Shown here: in pieces, positions 8,350 to 16,932 of the stretch
How the letters are laid out: each line of letters opens with the position of its first letter
How positions within the stretch are numbered: the stretch's first letter is position 1
DNA from: Erysipelotrichaceae bacterium
GTDB taxonomy: Bacteria > Bacillota_I > Bacilli_A > Erysipelotrichales > Coprobacillaceae
Direction: 5' to 3'
Length of the DNA stretch: 37,781 nucleotides
NCBI GenBank assembly: GCA_021201655.1
Contig: JAJQEL010000036.1
Location: 26,725 to 64,505 of the forward strand
Made by a program: the position numbers and the translations under genes
The notes under the pieces: model-generated
Seen by the model: only the letters and a program-made list of their open reading frames with translations
Database searches by the model: none
What the model was told of the DNA's origin: nothing

Positions 8350-9076
8350 AAAAGGGGATCAGCAATCTTACACATTGGGTGTTTTCCCAACAATAGAATT
8401 GTTGGAAAATAAACCAAAACAAGTTAAAAGAGTAGTTGTTCATTCTAGTATTGAAAAAAATAGTGGCTATCCTAAAATTCAGCAATTATGCCAAATATAT
8501 CATATTCCTCTTGATATTCACGATAAAACCATAGATAAATTATCACCTAAAAATAATTGTTATGCGATTGGTATTTTTGAAATATATCAAGACGCATTAG
8601 AAGAAGGAAATCATGTAGTTTTAGTTAATCCGATGGATAAAGGTAATATGGGTACCATTATGCGTACTATGCTTGGCTTTGATTATGATAATCTAGCAAT
8701 TATTAGACCAGCTACGGATATATTTGATCCTAAAGTGATAAGAGCCTCAATGGGCGCATTATTTCATTTGCATATTCAATATTTTGATGATTTTGAAACA
8801 TATTATCAACTATATAATCATCATGAAATATATCCATTGATGTTAAACGGAGCTACTAATATTCATAAGCTAGAAACTACGAATAGACATACGCTCATAT
8901 TTGGTAATGAAAGTAGTGGGTTAGATGATAATTATTTAAATTATGGGCAAAGTGTATTTATACCTCATAGTGAAGAAATAGATTCATTGAATTTATCCAT
9001 GGCTGTAGGGTTAACGTTATTTCATTTTTCAAAACAGGAATTTAAAGATAGAAAGGAATTGAGGGAGAATGTATAA
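8336..9076 (+). CDS. SpoU/TrmH-family RNA 2'-O-methyltransferase
   Basis: A 246-aa SPOUT methyltransferase. The three trefoil-knot motifs are visible: NPMDKGNMGTIMRT (motif 1, with the conserved Asn and Arg), LIFGNESSGL (motif 2) and IPHSEEIDSLNLSMAVG (motif 3). The family methylates ribose 2'-OH in tRNA or rRNA. The ATG at 8336 has AGGAG 7 nt upstream; an upstream TTG at 8330 lies too close to that site. The gene overlaps its neighbours on both sides (14 nt and 8 nt). The substrate cannot be named. Confidence 0.88.
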   Translation: MKIYKKGDQQSYTLGVFPTIELLENKPKQVKRVVVHSSIEKNSGYPKIQQLCQIYHIPLDIHDKTIDKLSPKNNCYAIGIFEIYQDALEEGNHVVLVNPMDKGNMGTIMRTMLGFDYDNLAIIRPATDIFDPKVIRASMGALFHLHIQYFDDFETYYQLYNHHEIYPLMLNGATNIHKLETTNRHTLIFGNESSGLDDNYLNYGQSVFIPHSEEIDSLNLSMAVGLTLFHFSKQEFKDRKELRENV

Positions 9077-10247
9077 TTTTGATAAAGTAATTGAAAGAAG
9101 AAACACAAATAGTCATAAGTGGGATGGTGAATATTGTCAAAAAGATCCAGATATTTTACCTATGTGGGTGGCTGATATGGATTTTGAAACTTTACCAGAG
9201 GTCAAAGATGCTTTGGTTAAAAGAGCAGAGCATGGTATTTTTGGTTATGCAGGTGTTACCGATGTTTATTTACAAGCTGTGGTTGATTGGATGGATAGAC
9301 GCCATCAATTCCATGTGGAAAAAGATTGGATTGTCACTACAACAGGTGTTGTTACAGCATTAAGATTAGCAGTAAGTACTTATACAAAAGAAAATGATAA
9401 TATTATCATTATGAAACCAGTTTATTATCCATTTGATTTTTCGATTAAAGGTAGAAATAGAAATGTTATTGAATGTCCGTTAATCTTAAAAGAAGATCAT
9501 TATGAATGTGATTTTAATTTGTTTGAACAAAAGATTATTGATAATGATGTTAAGATGTTTATTCTTTGTAATCCACATAATCCTATTGGTAAAGTTTGGA
9601 GTAAAGAAGAACTGAAACAATTAGGTGATATATGTCAAAAACATGATGTTATTGTGGTCAGTGATGAAATTCATATGGATTTTGTTTATGAGGGTCATAC
9701 CCATGTGCCATTTATTGAAGTAGATCCATCTTTTAAAGATTTTACAATTGTCTGTACTGCTCCTTCTAAAACATTTAATTTGGCAGCACTGCAAACTTCT
9801 AATATCATTATTCCTAATGAAACATTAAGAGAACAATATAAAAAAGAAAAACAAGCTGCTGGTGTGACTGATCCGAATATTTTTGGTATGGATGCCTGCC
9901 AGGCAGCCTATACTTATGGAGATCAATGGGTAGATGAGTTGTTAGAATATTTACAAGGAAATATTGATTATATGATTGGTTTCTTTAATACCAGATTACC
10001 AGAAATTAAAGTCATTAAACCTGAAGGTTTATATTTTATTTGGGTTGATTTTAGAGCATTGAATTTAAAACCTAAAGAATTAGAAGACTTTATGCTTCAT
10101 AAAGTTAAATTATGGTTGGATGAAGGTTATATCTTTGGGACTGGTGGCGAAGGGTTTGAAAGATTTAATGTCGCTTGTCCACGTAGTACTTTAAAACAAG
10201 CTTTAGACGCTATTGAAAGTGCAATCAAAGAAAATAAGTTACTCTAA
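9069..10247 (+). CDS. patB: PatB/MalY-type cystathionine beta-lyase (C-S lyase)
   Basis: A 392-aa PLP enzyme, the usual length of MalY/PatB aminotransferase-fold C-S lyases. They cleave cystathionine or cysteine conjugates to a thiol, pyruvate and ammonia. Visible signatures: PMWVADMDFE near the N-terminus, CNPHNPIGKVW, SDEIHMDF and the PLP lysine in APSKTFN (Lys234). It is the last gene of the 6944 operon. Its sulfur role fits the cysteine/methionine genes further along, but it does not carry their shared promoter dyad. Confidence 0.9.
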   Translation: MYNFDKVIERRNTNSHKWDGEYCQKDPDILPMWVADMDFETLPEVKDALVKRAEHGIFGYAGVTDVYLQAVVDWMDRRHQFHVEKDWIVTTTGVVTALRLAVSTYTKENDNIIIMKPVYYPFDFSIKGRNRNVIECPLILKEDHYECDFNLFEQKIIDNDVKMFILCNPHNPIGKVWSKEELKQLGDICQKHDVIVVSDEIHMDFVYEGHTHVPFIEVDPSFKDFTIVCTAPSKTFNLAALQTSNIIIPNETLREQYKKEKQAAGVTDPNIFGMDACQAAYTYGDQWVDELLEYLQGNIDYMIGFFNTRLPEIKVIKPEGLYFIWVDFRALNLKPKELEDFMLHKVKLWLDEGYIFGTGGEGFERFNVACPRSTLKQALDAIESAIKENKLL

Positions 10248-10279
10248 CGTAACTTTTGCATGAAAAAAGTGAATATCTA

Positions 10280-10308
10280 TGGAAATTTTTTAAAAAACGG
10301 TGTATGAT
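10280..10308 (+). promoter_or_regulatory. Promoter of fba
   Basis: TGGAAA (10280-10285) and TATGAT (10303-10308) are 17 nt apart, with TG just before the -10. The same TGGAAA-17-TATAAT layout occurs before the GyrI-like gene. Confidence 0.55.
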
Positions 10309-10345
10309 ATAGATATAAGAAAATTTGAAAAGGAGAGTATTAAAA

Positions 10346-11212
10346 ATGGGATTAGTTTCAGCTAAAGAAATGCTTGATAAAGCAAAAGCAGGTCACTATG
10401 CTGTTGGTCAATTCAACATCAACAACTTAGAATGGACAAAATCAATCTTGTTAACTGCAGAAGAATTAAAATCACCAGTTATCTTAGGAGTTTCTGAAGG
10501 AGCTGCTAAATATATGACTGGTTATACAACAGTTAGCGCAATGGTAAACGCAATGGTAGATTCATTAGGAATCACTGTACCAGTTGCTTTACATTTGGAT
10601 CATGGTAGTTATGAAGGTGCAAAAGCTGCATTAGCTGCTGGATTCTCTTCAATCATGTTCGATGGTTCTCATTATGGAATCGAAGAAAATATTGAAAAGA
10701 CTAAAGAAATCGTAGCTTTATGTCATGAAAAAGGTGTATCAGTTGAAGCCGAAGTTGGTTCAATTGGTGGAGAAGAAGATGGTGTTATCGGTAAAGGTGA
10801 AGTTGCAGATCCTAAAGAATGTAAAATGATTGCTGATTTAGGTATTGACTTCTTAGCAGCTGGTATTGGTAATATCCATGGTAAATATCCAGATAACTGG
10901 GAAGGTTTAGATTTTGATGCCTTAGATGCTATTCAACAAGAAACAGGAACTATGCCTTTAGTATTACATGGTGGTACTGGTATTCCTGAAGATATGGTTA
11001 AGAAAGCTATCACTTTAGGTGTTTCTAAAGTTAACGTTAACACTGAATGTCAATTATACTTCCAAGAAGCTACTCGTAAGTACATCGAAGAAGGTAAAGA
11101 TTTACAAGGTAAAGGTTATGACCCTCGTAAATTATTAGCTCCTGGAGCTGCTGCAATTCAACAATGTGTTAAAGAAAAAATGGAATTATTCGGAAGCGTT
11201 GGAAAAGCTTAA
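10346..11212 (+). CDS. fba: Class II fructose-bisphosphate aldolase
   Basis: A 288-aa glycolytic enzyme that interconverts fructose-1,6-bisphosphate with dihydroxyacetone phosphate and glyceraldehyde-3-phosphate. The zinc ligands are visible as His86 (HLDHG), His178 (GNIHGKYP) and His208 (VLHGGTGIP); Asp85 is the catalytic acid. Asn-Val-Asn-Thr-Glu near the C-terminus binds substrate phosphate. The start is the ATG at 10346, with AGGAG upstream; the longer frame would begin at a TTG that overlaps this site. Tagatose-bisphosphate aldolase is possible but less likely. It is monocistronic, with its own promoter and terminators. Confidence 0.95.
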   Translation: MGLVSAKEMLDKAKAGHYAVGQFNINNLEWTKSILLTAEELKSPVILGVSEGAAKYMTGYTTVSAMVNAMVDSLGITVPVALHLDHGSYEGAKAALAAGFSSIMFDGSHYGIEENIEKTKEIVALCHEKGVSVEAEVGSIGGEEDGVIGKGEVADPKECKMIADLGIDFLAAGIGNIHGKYPDNWEGLDFDALDAIQQETGTMPLVLHGGTGIPEDMVKKAITLGVSKVNVNTECQLYFQEATRKYIEEGKDLQGKGYDPRKLLAPGAAAIQQCVKEKMELFGSVGKA

Positions 11213-11223
11213 TGAAGAAAGTA

Positions 11224-11249
11224 GAACCTGTGAAAACAGGTTCTTTTTT
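11224..11249 (+). terminator. Terminator of fba
   Basis: Perfect 8-bp stem GAACCTGT/ACAGGTTC with a GAAA tetraloop, then six T. A strong intrinsic terminator. Confidence 0.9.
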
Positions 11250-11277
11250 GTAAAGGGATTATATTTATAGTTGAGTT

Positions 11278-11310
11278 AGAGAAATCTGTAAAAAATAGAT
11301 TTCTCTTTTC
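11278..11310 (+). terminator. Second hairpin downstream of fba
   Basis: A 10-bp stem (AGAGAAATCT/AGATTTCTCT) with a 9-nt loop, then TTTT. It lies about 30 nt after the main terminator, with no gene between. It may be a backup terminator. Confidence 0.6.
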
Positions 11311-11387
11311 ATATTTTCTTAATATACCATATTATTTGTTTGTTCAAAAGAATCGTGTTAAAATATGTTTAGAAAGTAGTTGATTAG

Positions 11388-13931
11388 ATGAAGAAAGTAG
11401 TTATTGGAATACTTGCTCATGTTGACGCAGGAAAAACAACTTTATCTGAAAGCTTACTTTATTTAACAGGTCAAATTAGACGTTTGGGAAGAGTGGATCA
11501 TCAAGATGCCTTTTTAGATTATGATAAGCAAGAAAGAGATCGTGGTATTACCATATTTTCTAAACAAGCCAATTTTACATATAAGGATACAGAATTTATT
11601 TTAGTAGATACTCCTGGTCATGTTGATTTTTCTAGTGAGATGGAAAGGACATTACAGATATTGGATTATGCGATTGTTGTGATTAGTGGATTGGATGGCA
11701 TGCAATCACATAGTGAAACGATTTTTCAATTATTAGAGCATTACCATGTACCAGTCTTTATATTTATAAATAAGATGGATTTAACACCTTTAAGTAAAGA
11801 TGAGTTATTTCGTGATTTAGTTAATAAAATAGGTGAAAGATGTATTATCTTTAATGATGATAATAAATATGAAAATATAGCTTTATGTGATGATCATTTG
11901 TTGGATGATTATTTAAATAGTGGAACTATTGATAATAATGATATAGCTAGTCTCATTAAGGATAGACGTTTATTTCCTACCTATTTTGGTTCAGCATTAA
12001 AAAATGATGGTGTCAAAGAATTGTTAGATGGATTAAATGATTATACGTTACAACCTCTATATCATGATACATTTTCTGCTCGAGTCTTTAAAATAAGTCA
12101 CGAAGGTAATGTTCGCTTAACCCATATAAAAATATTAGGAGGGAGTATTAAAACCAAAGAAACCATTAATGATGAAAAAATTGATGAAATAAGACTTTAT
12201 TCAGGCTTAAAATATCAATTAAAGAGCGAAGCTAAAGCGGGTGATGTAGTTGTCTTAAAAGGACCTACAAAACTTATAGCAGGAGAAAGTATAGGATTAT
12301 CACAAAATACTATTCAACCTGTTTTAATACCTTATATGACATATCGTATTGTTTTAGATAAAAGTACTGATATTCATAAGATGTATCAATCTTTATCATT
12401 ATTAGCCAAAGAAGATCCACAACTTCATTTATCTATTGATAATGGCGATATCTATGTTCAGCTCATGGGCGAAGTGCAAACAGAAATATTGAAAACCATG
12501 GTCAAAGAAAGATTTCATGAAGATATTGATTTTGATCAAGGGCGTATTTTATACAAAGAAACAATTGCAGAACCTGTTGAAGGAGTTGGACACTTTGAAC
12601 CATTAAGACATTACGCAGAAGTTCATGTATTATTAGAACCATTACCAGCAGGTAGTGGTATACAGGTAGAATCAAAATGTAAAGAAGATGATTTACCAAG
12701 ACACTTTCAAAGACTTATTTTATCTCATATACAGGAAGTAGAACATATTGGTGTACTCACTGGATCACCCATTACTGATATAAAAATATCTTTATTAATC
12801 GGTAAATATCATCCTAAACATACCGAAGGTGGAGACTTTAGAGAAGCAACCTATCGTGCCATTCGTCAAGGATTGAAAGTCGGAAAATCCATTTTATTAG
12901 AACCTTATTATCATTATCAATTAGAATTAGAAGATCAATATACTAGTAGAGCCTTATATGATATAGATATGATGCATGGGACAGCTCAAGTATCATCAAT
13001 AAATAATGGAATAAGTATGATAGAAGGCGAAGCACCAATATCACAAATGCAAAATTATCAACAAACAGTTATATCTTATACCAAAGGTAAAGGAAAACTG
13101 CAATGTATCTTATCTGGTTATCAGCCTTGTGTAAACGAAGATGAAGTGATTGTCACTATTGGTTATGATAGTGAAAAGGATGTCAATCATCCAACTGGTT
13201 CAATATTTTGCGCTCATGGAGCAGGTTATTATGTGCCTTATGATGAAGTGAAACATCATATGCATATTCCTTATCAATTTATAAAGAAAGAGCAAATAAA
13301 ACAATCACCAACTTATCATTTTAATGGTAGTGATGAAGAATTAGACGCTATTTTTGAAAAAACATACGGACCTATTAAACATACTCTAGCAAGTGATTAT
13401 TATCGTCCTAAAGATAAAGAAGTTATGAAGACACAAGAAATAAAACCGTTATGTATACTTATTGATGGTTATAATATTATTTTTGGCTGGGATGAATTAT
13501 CTACTCTAGCAAGAGCTGATTTAGGAGCAGCTAGAGATAGGCTTATTGATATATTAAGTAATTATCAGGGATATAAGCAATGTATGATGATTATTGTTTT
13601 TGATGCTTATAAAGTGAAAGATAATCCTGGTAGTATACAAAAGCTGCATCATTTATACATTGTTTATACCAAGGAAGCACAAACAGCTGATGCTTATATT
13701 GAACGAGCTACGCATCAATTATCTAAGGATTATCGAATTGTTGTGGTAACGTCTGATAATGCAGAGCAAGTCATTGTCCTAGGACATGGCGCTTTGCGCA
13801 TGTCAGCCAGGGAATTAGAATTAGAAGTAAAAATGATGCATGATAATCATTTAGAATATATGAATAATCAGCCTAAGAATCATGATTTTGTATTAGAAGA
13901 GGATATGAAGAAATGGAAAAAGGAGGAATGA
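11388..13931 (+). CDS. TetM-like ribosomal GTPase fused to a C-terminal Rae1/YacP-type NYN nuclease domain
   Basis: An 847-aa protein. Residues 1 to about 640 follow TetM/TetO-type EF-G paralogues: P-loop AHVDAGKTT, switch I RGIT (52-55), DTPGH (74-78) and NKMD (128-131), no G' insert, then the EF-G domain order. Residues 686 to about 815 form an NYN/PIN-like domain of the YacP/Rae1 type, with acidic residues Asp693 (IDGYN), Asp739 (VFDAYK), Asp768 (TADAYIE) and Asp790 (TSDN). Rae1 of Bacillus subtilis cuts mRNA in the ribosomal A site, where TetM-like factors also bind. Tetracycline protection is not implied. It starts a two-gene operon. Confidence 0.9.
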   Translation: MKKVVIGILAHVDAGKTTLSESLLYLTGQIRRLGRVDHQDAFLDYDKQERDRGITIFSKQANFTYKDTEFILVDTPGHVDFSSEMERTLQILDYAIVVISGLDGMQSHSETIFQLLEHYHVPVFIFINKMDLTPLSKDELFRDLVNKIGERCIIFNDDNKYENIALCDDHLLDDYLNSGTIDNNDIASLIKDRRLFPTYFGSALKNDGVKELLDGLNDYTLQPLYHDTFSARVFKISHEGNVRLTHIKILGGSIKTKETINDEKIDEIRLYSGLKYQLKSEAKAGDVVVLKGPTKLIAGESIGLSQNTIQPVLIPYMTYRIVLDKSTDIHKMYQSLSLLAKEDPQLHLSIDNGDIYVQLMGEVQTEILKTMVKERFHEDIDFDQGRILYKETIAEPVEGVGHFEPLRHYAEVHVLLEPLPAGSGIQVESKCKEDDLPRHFQRLILSHIQEVEHIGVLTGSPITDIKISLLIGKYHPKHTEGGDFREATYRAIRQGLKVGKSILLEPYYHYQLELEDQYTSRALYDIDMMHGTAQVSSINNGISMIEGEAPISQMQNYQQTVISYTKGKGKLQCILSGYQPCVNEDEVIVTIGYDSEKDVNHPTGSIFCAHGAGYYVPYDEVKHHMHIPYQFIKKEQIKQSPTYHFNGSDEELDAIFEKTYGPIKHTLASDYYRPKDKEVMKTQEIKPLCILIDGYNIIFGWDELSTLARADLGAARDRLIDILSNYQGYKQCMMIIVFDAYKVKDNPGSIQKLHHLYIVYTKEAQTADAYIERATHQLSKDYRIVVVTSDNAEQVIVLGHGALRMSARELELEVKMMHDNHLEYMNNQPKNHDFVLEEDMKKWKKEE

Positions 13932-13934
13932 TAT

Positions 13935-14717
13935 ATGGCTAGGAAAAATGTAAGAGAAGCTTTTATAAAAAGAATTGAAAATCAATTAAAAGATGATGTG
14001 AATGTAACAACTCATGAAACTTATAATCGTTTATTAGCATTAGGAGTTAGTGAAGAACGCGCGATTCAAGCAATTGCTTATTTTTATGAGATTTATTTTC
14101 GTGAGCATTTAGAAAATTATAACGAAGCTTCATGGCATGATTTTATGTTAGAGGTACCTCTTACTAATCATGAAGGAGAATATGGTTTCGATAACACTGA
14201 TGCCAGAAAGAATAGTCGTTATATTTCAAAACATTATGGAAGACTTAAAGATAATATGAGATCATTAGAATCTGAACTATATGCGATAGAAAGTCGTTTA
14301 ATAGTATTACATGATCAATATCAGCTATCTAGTAGAGAAGCAACGAAAATTCTACAAATTGTTATGAATCGCTTATTAGACATTCAAAGTAAAACAACTT
14401 CTGATTATAGTGATTTTGCAACAGAAGATTTATTATATATGGCTGATGGTTTAGAATATATCCTCAATCCTTATAAAAATGAAAAAGTCGCTAAAATCAT
14501 TCAACCTTATGCTCATATTAATGAAGACAACAATTATGATTTTATATTTAAAAATGTATTTTTATGCTTAGATAGAGTATTAGAAAGTATACGTTTTTGG
14601 GATAAAGAATTTGGTGTTGATGGCTATTTTAGATATATCAATCGTTTTATGAATACAAACTATATAACTACTCATGATCCTGAACTATTCTTTAATGAGA
14701 AAACATTGTTGAAATAA
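13935..14717 (+). CDS. Hypothetical protein, partner of the GTPase-NYN gene
   Basis: A 260-aa soluble, mainly helical protein that I do not recognise. It begins 3 nt after the GTPase-NYN stop, and its Shine-Dalgarno (GGAGGA) lies inside the last codons of that gene, so the two are almost certainly co-translated. A segment from about residue 95 to 125 is heptad-like and may be coiled-coil. There are no cysteine clusters, membrane helices or catalytic motifs. A role linked to its upstream neighbour is inference from context. Confidence 0.75.
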   Translation: MARKNVREAFIKRIENQLKDDVNVTTHETYNRLLALGVSEERAIQAIAYFYEIYFREHLENYNEASWHDFMLEVPLTNHEGEYGFDNTDARKNSRYISKHYGRLKDNMRSLESELYAIESRLIVLHDQYQLSSREATKILQIVMNRLLDIQSKTTSDYSDFATEDLLYMADGLEYILNPYKNEKVAKIIQPYAHINEDNNYDFIFKNVFLCLDRVLESIRFWDKEFGVDGYFRYINRFMNTNYITTHDPELFFNEKTLLK

Positions 14718-14722
14718 TATAA

Positions 14723-14743
14723 TTCATAGTTGATTACTATGAA
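14723..14743. repeat. Inverted repeat before the Rrf2 promoter
   Basis: Perfect 8-bp arms TTCATAGT/ACTATGAA with a 5-nt spacer. No T-run follows, so it is not a typical terminator. It ends 7 nt before the -35 of the Rrf2 gene and could be an autoregulatory operator. Confidence 0.5.
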
Positions 14744-14750
14744 ATATTAC

Positions 14751-14779
14751 GTGACAATTTTACAAATACATGGTATATT
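14751..14779 (+). promoter_or_regulatory. Promoter of the Rrf2/CymR-like gene
   Basis: GTGACA (14751-14756) and TATATT (14774-14779) are 17 nt apart, with an extended TGG before the -10. Confidence 0.65.
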
Positions 14780-14796
14780 ATGAATTAGGTGATAAT

Positions 14797-15222
14797 ATGA
14801 AAATTTCAACGAAAGGACGTTATGCTTTACGCTTAATGATTGATTTAGCTCAAAATGAATCTCAGGGACATATATCTTTAAAAGATGTAGCAAAAAGACA
14901 AAATATTTCTGTAAAATATTTGGAACAAATTGCCTCTCCTTTAAGTAAAGCAGGACTTATTAAAAGTACAAGAGGCCCTTCAGGTGGTTATTCCTTAGTA
15001 AAATTGGCTAAAGATTATACATCAAGAGAAATACTAGAGGTTGTTGAAGGCAAAGTATCATGTGTTTCATTTTTAGATGATGATGAAATTCCTAGTGAAG
15101 ATGTGCCTATGATGTCTTTTTATGAAGGATTGAATAAAGTTATAATTGAATATTTAGATTCTTATACTTTAGCTGATTTAGTCGAAATGAATAGTGGTTT
15201 TATATGGGATTTTGTGATTTAG
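14797..15222 (+). CDS. Rrf2-family transcriptional regulator, CymR-like
   Basis: A 141-aa winged-helix regulator. The N-terminus KISTKGRYALRLMIDLA, the HTH region VAKRQNISVKYLEQI and the wing GPSGGYSL are typical of Rrf2 proteins. The three-cysteine Fe-S motif of IscR and NsrR is absent (only Cys89), which favours the CymR branch; in Bacillus and Staphylococcus this branch senses cysteine status through CysK/O-acetylserine. I chose the ATG at 14797, with AGGTG upstream, over the in-frame ATG at 14770, which falls in the promoter. It directly precedes the methionine uptake operon, and a shared dyad at three sulfur promoters is its likely target. Assignment as CymR is inference. Confidence 0.85.
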   Translation: MKISTKGRYALRLMIDLAQNESQGHISLKDVAKRQNISVKYLEQIASPLSKAGLIKSTRGPSGGYSLVKLAKDYTSREILEVVEGKVSCVSFLDDDEIPSEDVPMMSFYEGLNKVIIEYLDSYTLADLVEMNSGFIWDFVI

Positions 15223-15223
15223 G

Positions 15224-15246
15224 AATGTGCTTTAAAGCACATTTTT
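15224..15246 (+). terminator. Terminator of the Rrf2 gene
   Basis: Palindrome with arms AATGTGCTTT/AAAGCACATT followed by a short T-run. It begins just after the stop codon. Confidence 0.8.
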
Positions 15247-15279
15247 ATGATAAAAAAGTTAAAAAATTGTAGAAAGTTA

Positions 15280-15308
15280 TTGACTTTTAATTCCCATAGG
15301 TTTACTAT
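15280..15308 (+). promoter_or_regulatory. Promoter of the metQ operon with a dyad operator in the spacer
   Basis: TTGACT (15280-15285) and TACTAT (15303-15308) are 17 nt apart. The spacer holds ATTCCCATAGGTTT (15290-15303), an imperfect dyad also found at the cysK and metY promoters. A repressor bound there would block RNA polymerase. Confidence 0.75.
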
Positions 15309-15317
15309 GTATTTAGC

Positions 15318-15577
15318 GATACAATAAAGACGATGAAAAGAAAAGTAGTTTATCTAAGATGTTTAGAGAATTCTTGGCTGGTGAAAAAGAAAGATTGAAG
15401 ATAAATGAAAAATGGCCTTGGAGTTGCATATCTGAGCTTATGTTAGGGTATGTCGGGTTCACCCGTTATAGTGATAGAGTATGATGGTACTCAAAGAGGA
15501 AATAATCGTGAGGTTATTTTAAAACAAGGTGGTAACATGGGTAATATATCTCGTCCTTAAGAGGGCGAGATTTTTTT
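15318..15577 (+). promoter_or_regulatory. T-box leader of the metQ operon, probably Met-specific
   Basis: Stem I features are present: AGTAG in the S-turn arm, GAGAATTC and GGCTGGTGAAAA in the distal part. A stem III hairpin, GAGTA/TACTC, follows. The T-box bulge is AAGGTGGTAACATGG (15526-15540). The terminator is ATCTCGTCCT/AGGGCGAGAT (15548-15571, one G-U pair) with seven T. Candidate specifier codons in stem I read ATG, matching the methionine transporter downstream. Uncharged tRNA would stabilise the antiterminator and switch the operon on. Confidence 0.85.
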
Positions 15578-15610
15578 ATTGTATTGATAAAATAAGGAGG
15601 AGAAAGAGAA

Positions 15611-16435
15611 ATGAAAAAGTTATTAAAGGTTTTATTGGCAGGAGCATTTGCATTAACTCTTGCAGGTTGCGGATCTTCATCAGATGACGAAGATAAGACA
15701 ATTACAGTTGGGGCTACTGCAGTGCCTCATGCTGCTATTTTGAATGATGTTGTGAGTGATATTTTAGCTGAAGATGGATGGGAATTGGATGTTGTAGAAT
15801 TTACTGATTATGTACAACCTAACACTTCATTAGAAGATGAAGAATTAGATGCCAACTATTTCCAGACATTAGCTTACATGGAAGAACAAAATGAAGAAAG
15901 AAGTTTAAGCTTAGTCGCAGTAGCTGGTATCCATTATGAAGCAATGGCTTTATATTCAAATATACTAGAATCATTAGATGATTTAGAAGATGGTGCTACT
16001 ATTGCTATTCCTAATGATGGTTCAAATGAATCACGTGCTTTAGCATTATTAGCTGCTAATGGTCTCATTGAATTAGAAGATACTGATGACTTATATACAT
16101 TACAAAGTATTACTTCTAATCCACATAATTTTGAATTTGCTGAATTAGAAGCTGCTAATTTACCAAATAACTTAGCTGATGTTGATGGTGCTGTTATTAA
16201 TGGTAACTATGCATTAGATAGTGGTATTACAGAAACAGCTTATACATTAGTTGCTGAAGATTTTACAGATGAAGAAGCTGCACCATATATTAACTATTTA
16301 GTAGTTAAGGAAGGTAATGAAGATTCTGAAAAGACTCAAGCTTTGATTGCCGCATTACAATCTGATGAAGTTAAAGCTTATATTGAAGAACAATATGGTA
16401 GTTCTGTAGTTGCTAAGTTTACGACAGTGGAGTAA
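15611..16435 (+). CDS. metQ: MetQ, methionine-binding lipoprotein (NlpA family)
   Basis: A 274-aa substrate-binding lipoprotein. The signal peptide ends in lipobox LAGC, with Cys20 as the lipidation site, followed by a Ser/Asp-rich linker. The mature part shows NlpA features (VGATAVPHAAIL, ELDANYFQ, IAIPNDGSNESRALALL). It delivers D/L-methionine to the MetNI ABC transporter. GGAGG precedes the ATG. It is the first gene after a T-box; msrA begins 2 nt after its stop. Confidence 0.93.
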   Translation: MKKLLKVLLAGAFALTLAGCGSSSDDEDKTITVGATAVPHAAILNDVVSDILAEDGWELDVVEFTDYVQPNTSLEDEELDANYFQTLAYMEEQNEERSLSLVAVAGIHYEAMALYSNILESLDDLEDGATIAIPNDGSNESRALALLAANGLIELEDTDDLYTLQSITSNPHNFEFAELEAANLPNNLADVDGAVINGNYALDSGITETAYTLVAEDFTDEEAAPYINYLVVKEGNEDSEKTQALIAALQSDEVKAYIEEQYGSSVVAKFTTVE

Positions 16436-16437
16436 AC

Positions 16438-16929
16438 ATGAAGGTTATATATCTTGCTGGTGGGTGCTTTTGGGGAGTCCAAAAGTACCTTAACCAGTTT
16501 AAAGGTGTTACTTCTACAACTGTTGGTTATGCCAATGGCCATACTGTTAATCCCTCTTATCAGGATGTTAAATCACAAAGTAGTGGACATAGTGAAACTG
16601 TTAAGGTAGAATATGATGAGAATATCATAACACTGGAAAAGCTATTGGATTATTTTTATTTGGTGATTGATCCGACATCTTTAAATAAACAAGGTGAAGA
16701 TGAAGGAATTTCTTATCGTACAGGGATTTATTATGTAGACGTACAAGATAAAGACATTATTGATAAAGTCAATACAAGAATACAGGAAAAGTACGATGAG
16801 AAATTGGTTGTGGAAATACTACCTTTAGATAATTTCTATACAGCAGAGGAATATCATCAGGACTATTTGGATAAGAATCCGACAGGATATTGTCATATTC
16901 CATTAAGTTTTTTCAAGATGGGGGAATAA
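16438..16929 (+). CDS. msrA: Peptide methionine (S)-S-oxide reductase MsrA
   Basis: A 163-aa enzyme that reduces the S form of methionine sulfoxide, free or in proteins. The active-site motif GGCFWG has Cys10, and the conserved YANGHTVNPSYQDV and SGHSETVKVEYD stretches follow. It sits between metQ and metN under the same T-box, so methionine import and repair of oxidised methionine are co-expressed. Spacing is 2 nt to metQ and 3 nt to metN. Confidence 0.95.
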   Translation: MKVIYLAGGCFWGVQKYLNQFKGVTSTTVGYANGHTVNPSYQDVKSQSSGHSETVKVEYDENIITLEKLLDYFYLVIDPTSLNKQGEDEGISYRTGIYYVDVQDKDIIDKVNTRIQEKYDEKLVVEILPLDNFYTAEEYHQDYLDKNPTGYCHIPLSFFKMGE

Positions 16930-16932
16930 AGA

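Noticed and set aside
11388-13931. Tetracycline-resistance gene of the tet(M) class
   Set aside because: The GTPase part is only family-level similar, and the NYN tail and chromosomal housekeeping context argue against an acquired resistance determinant.
14723-14743. Terminator for the gene ending at 14717
   Set aside because: The inverted repeat has no T-run after it, so an operator is the better reading.
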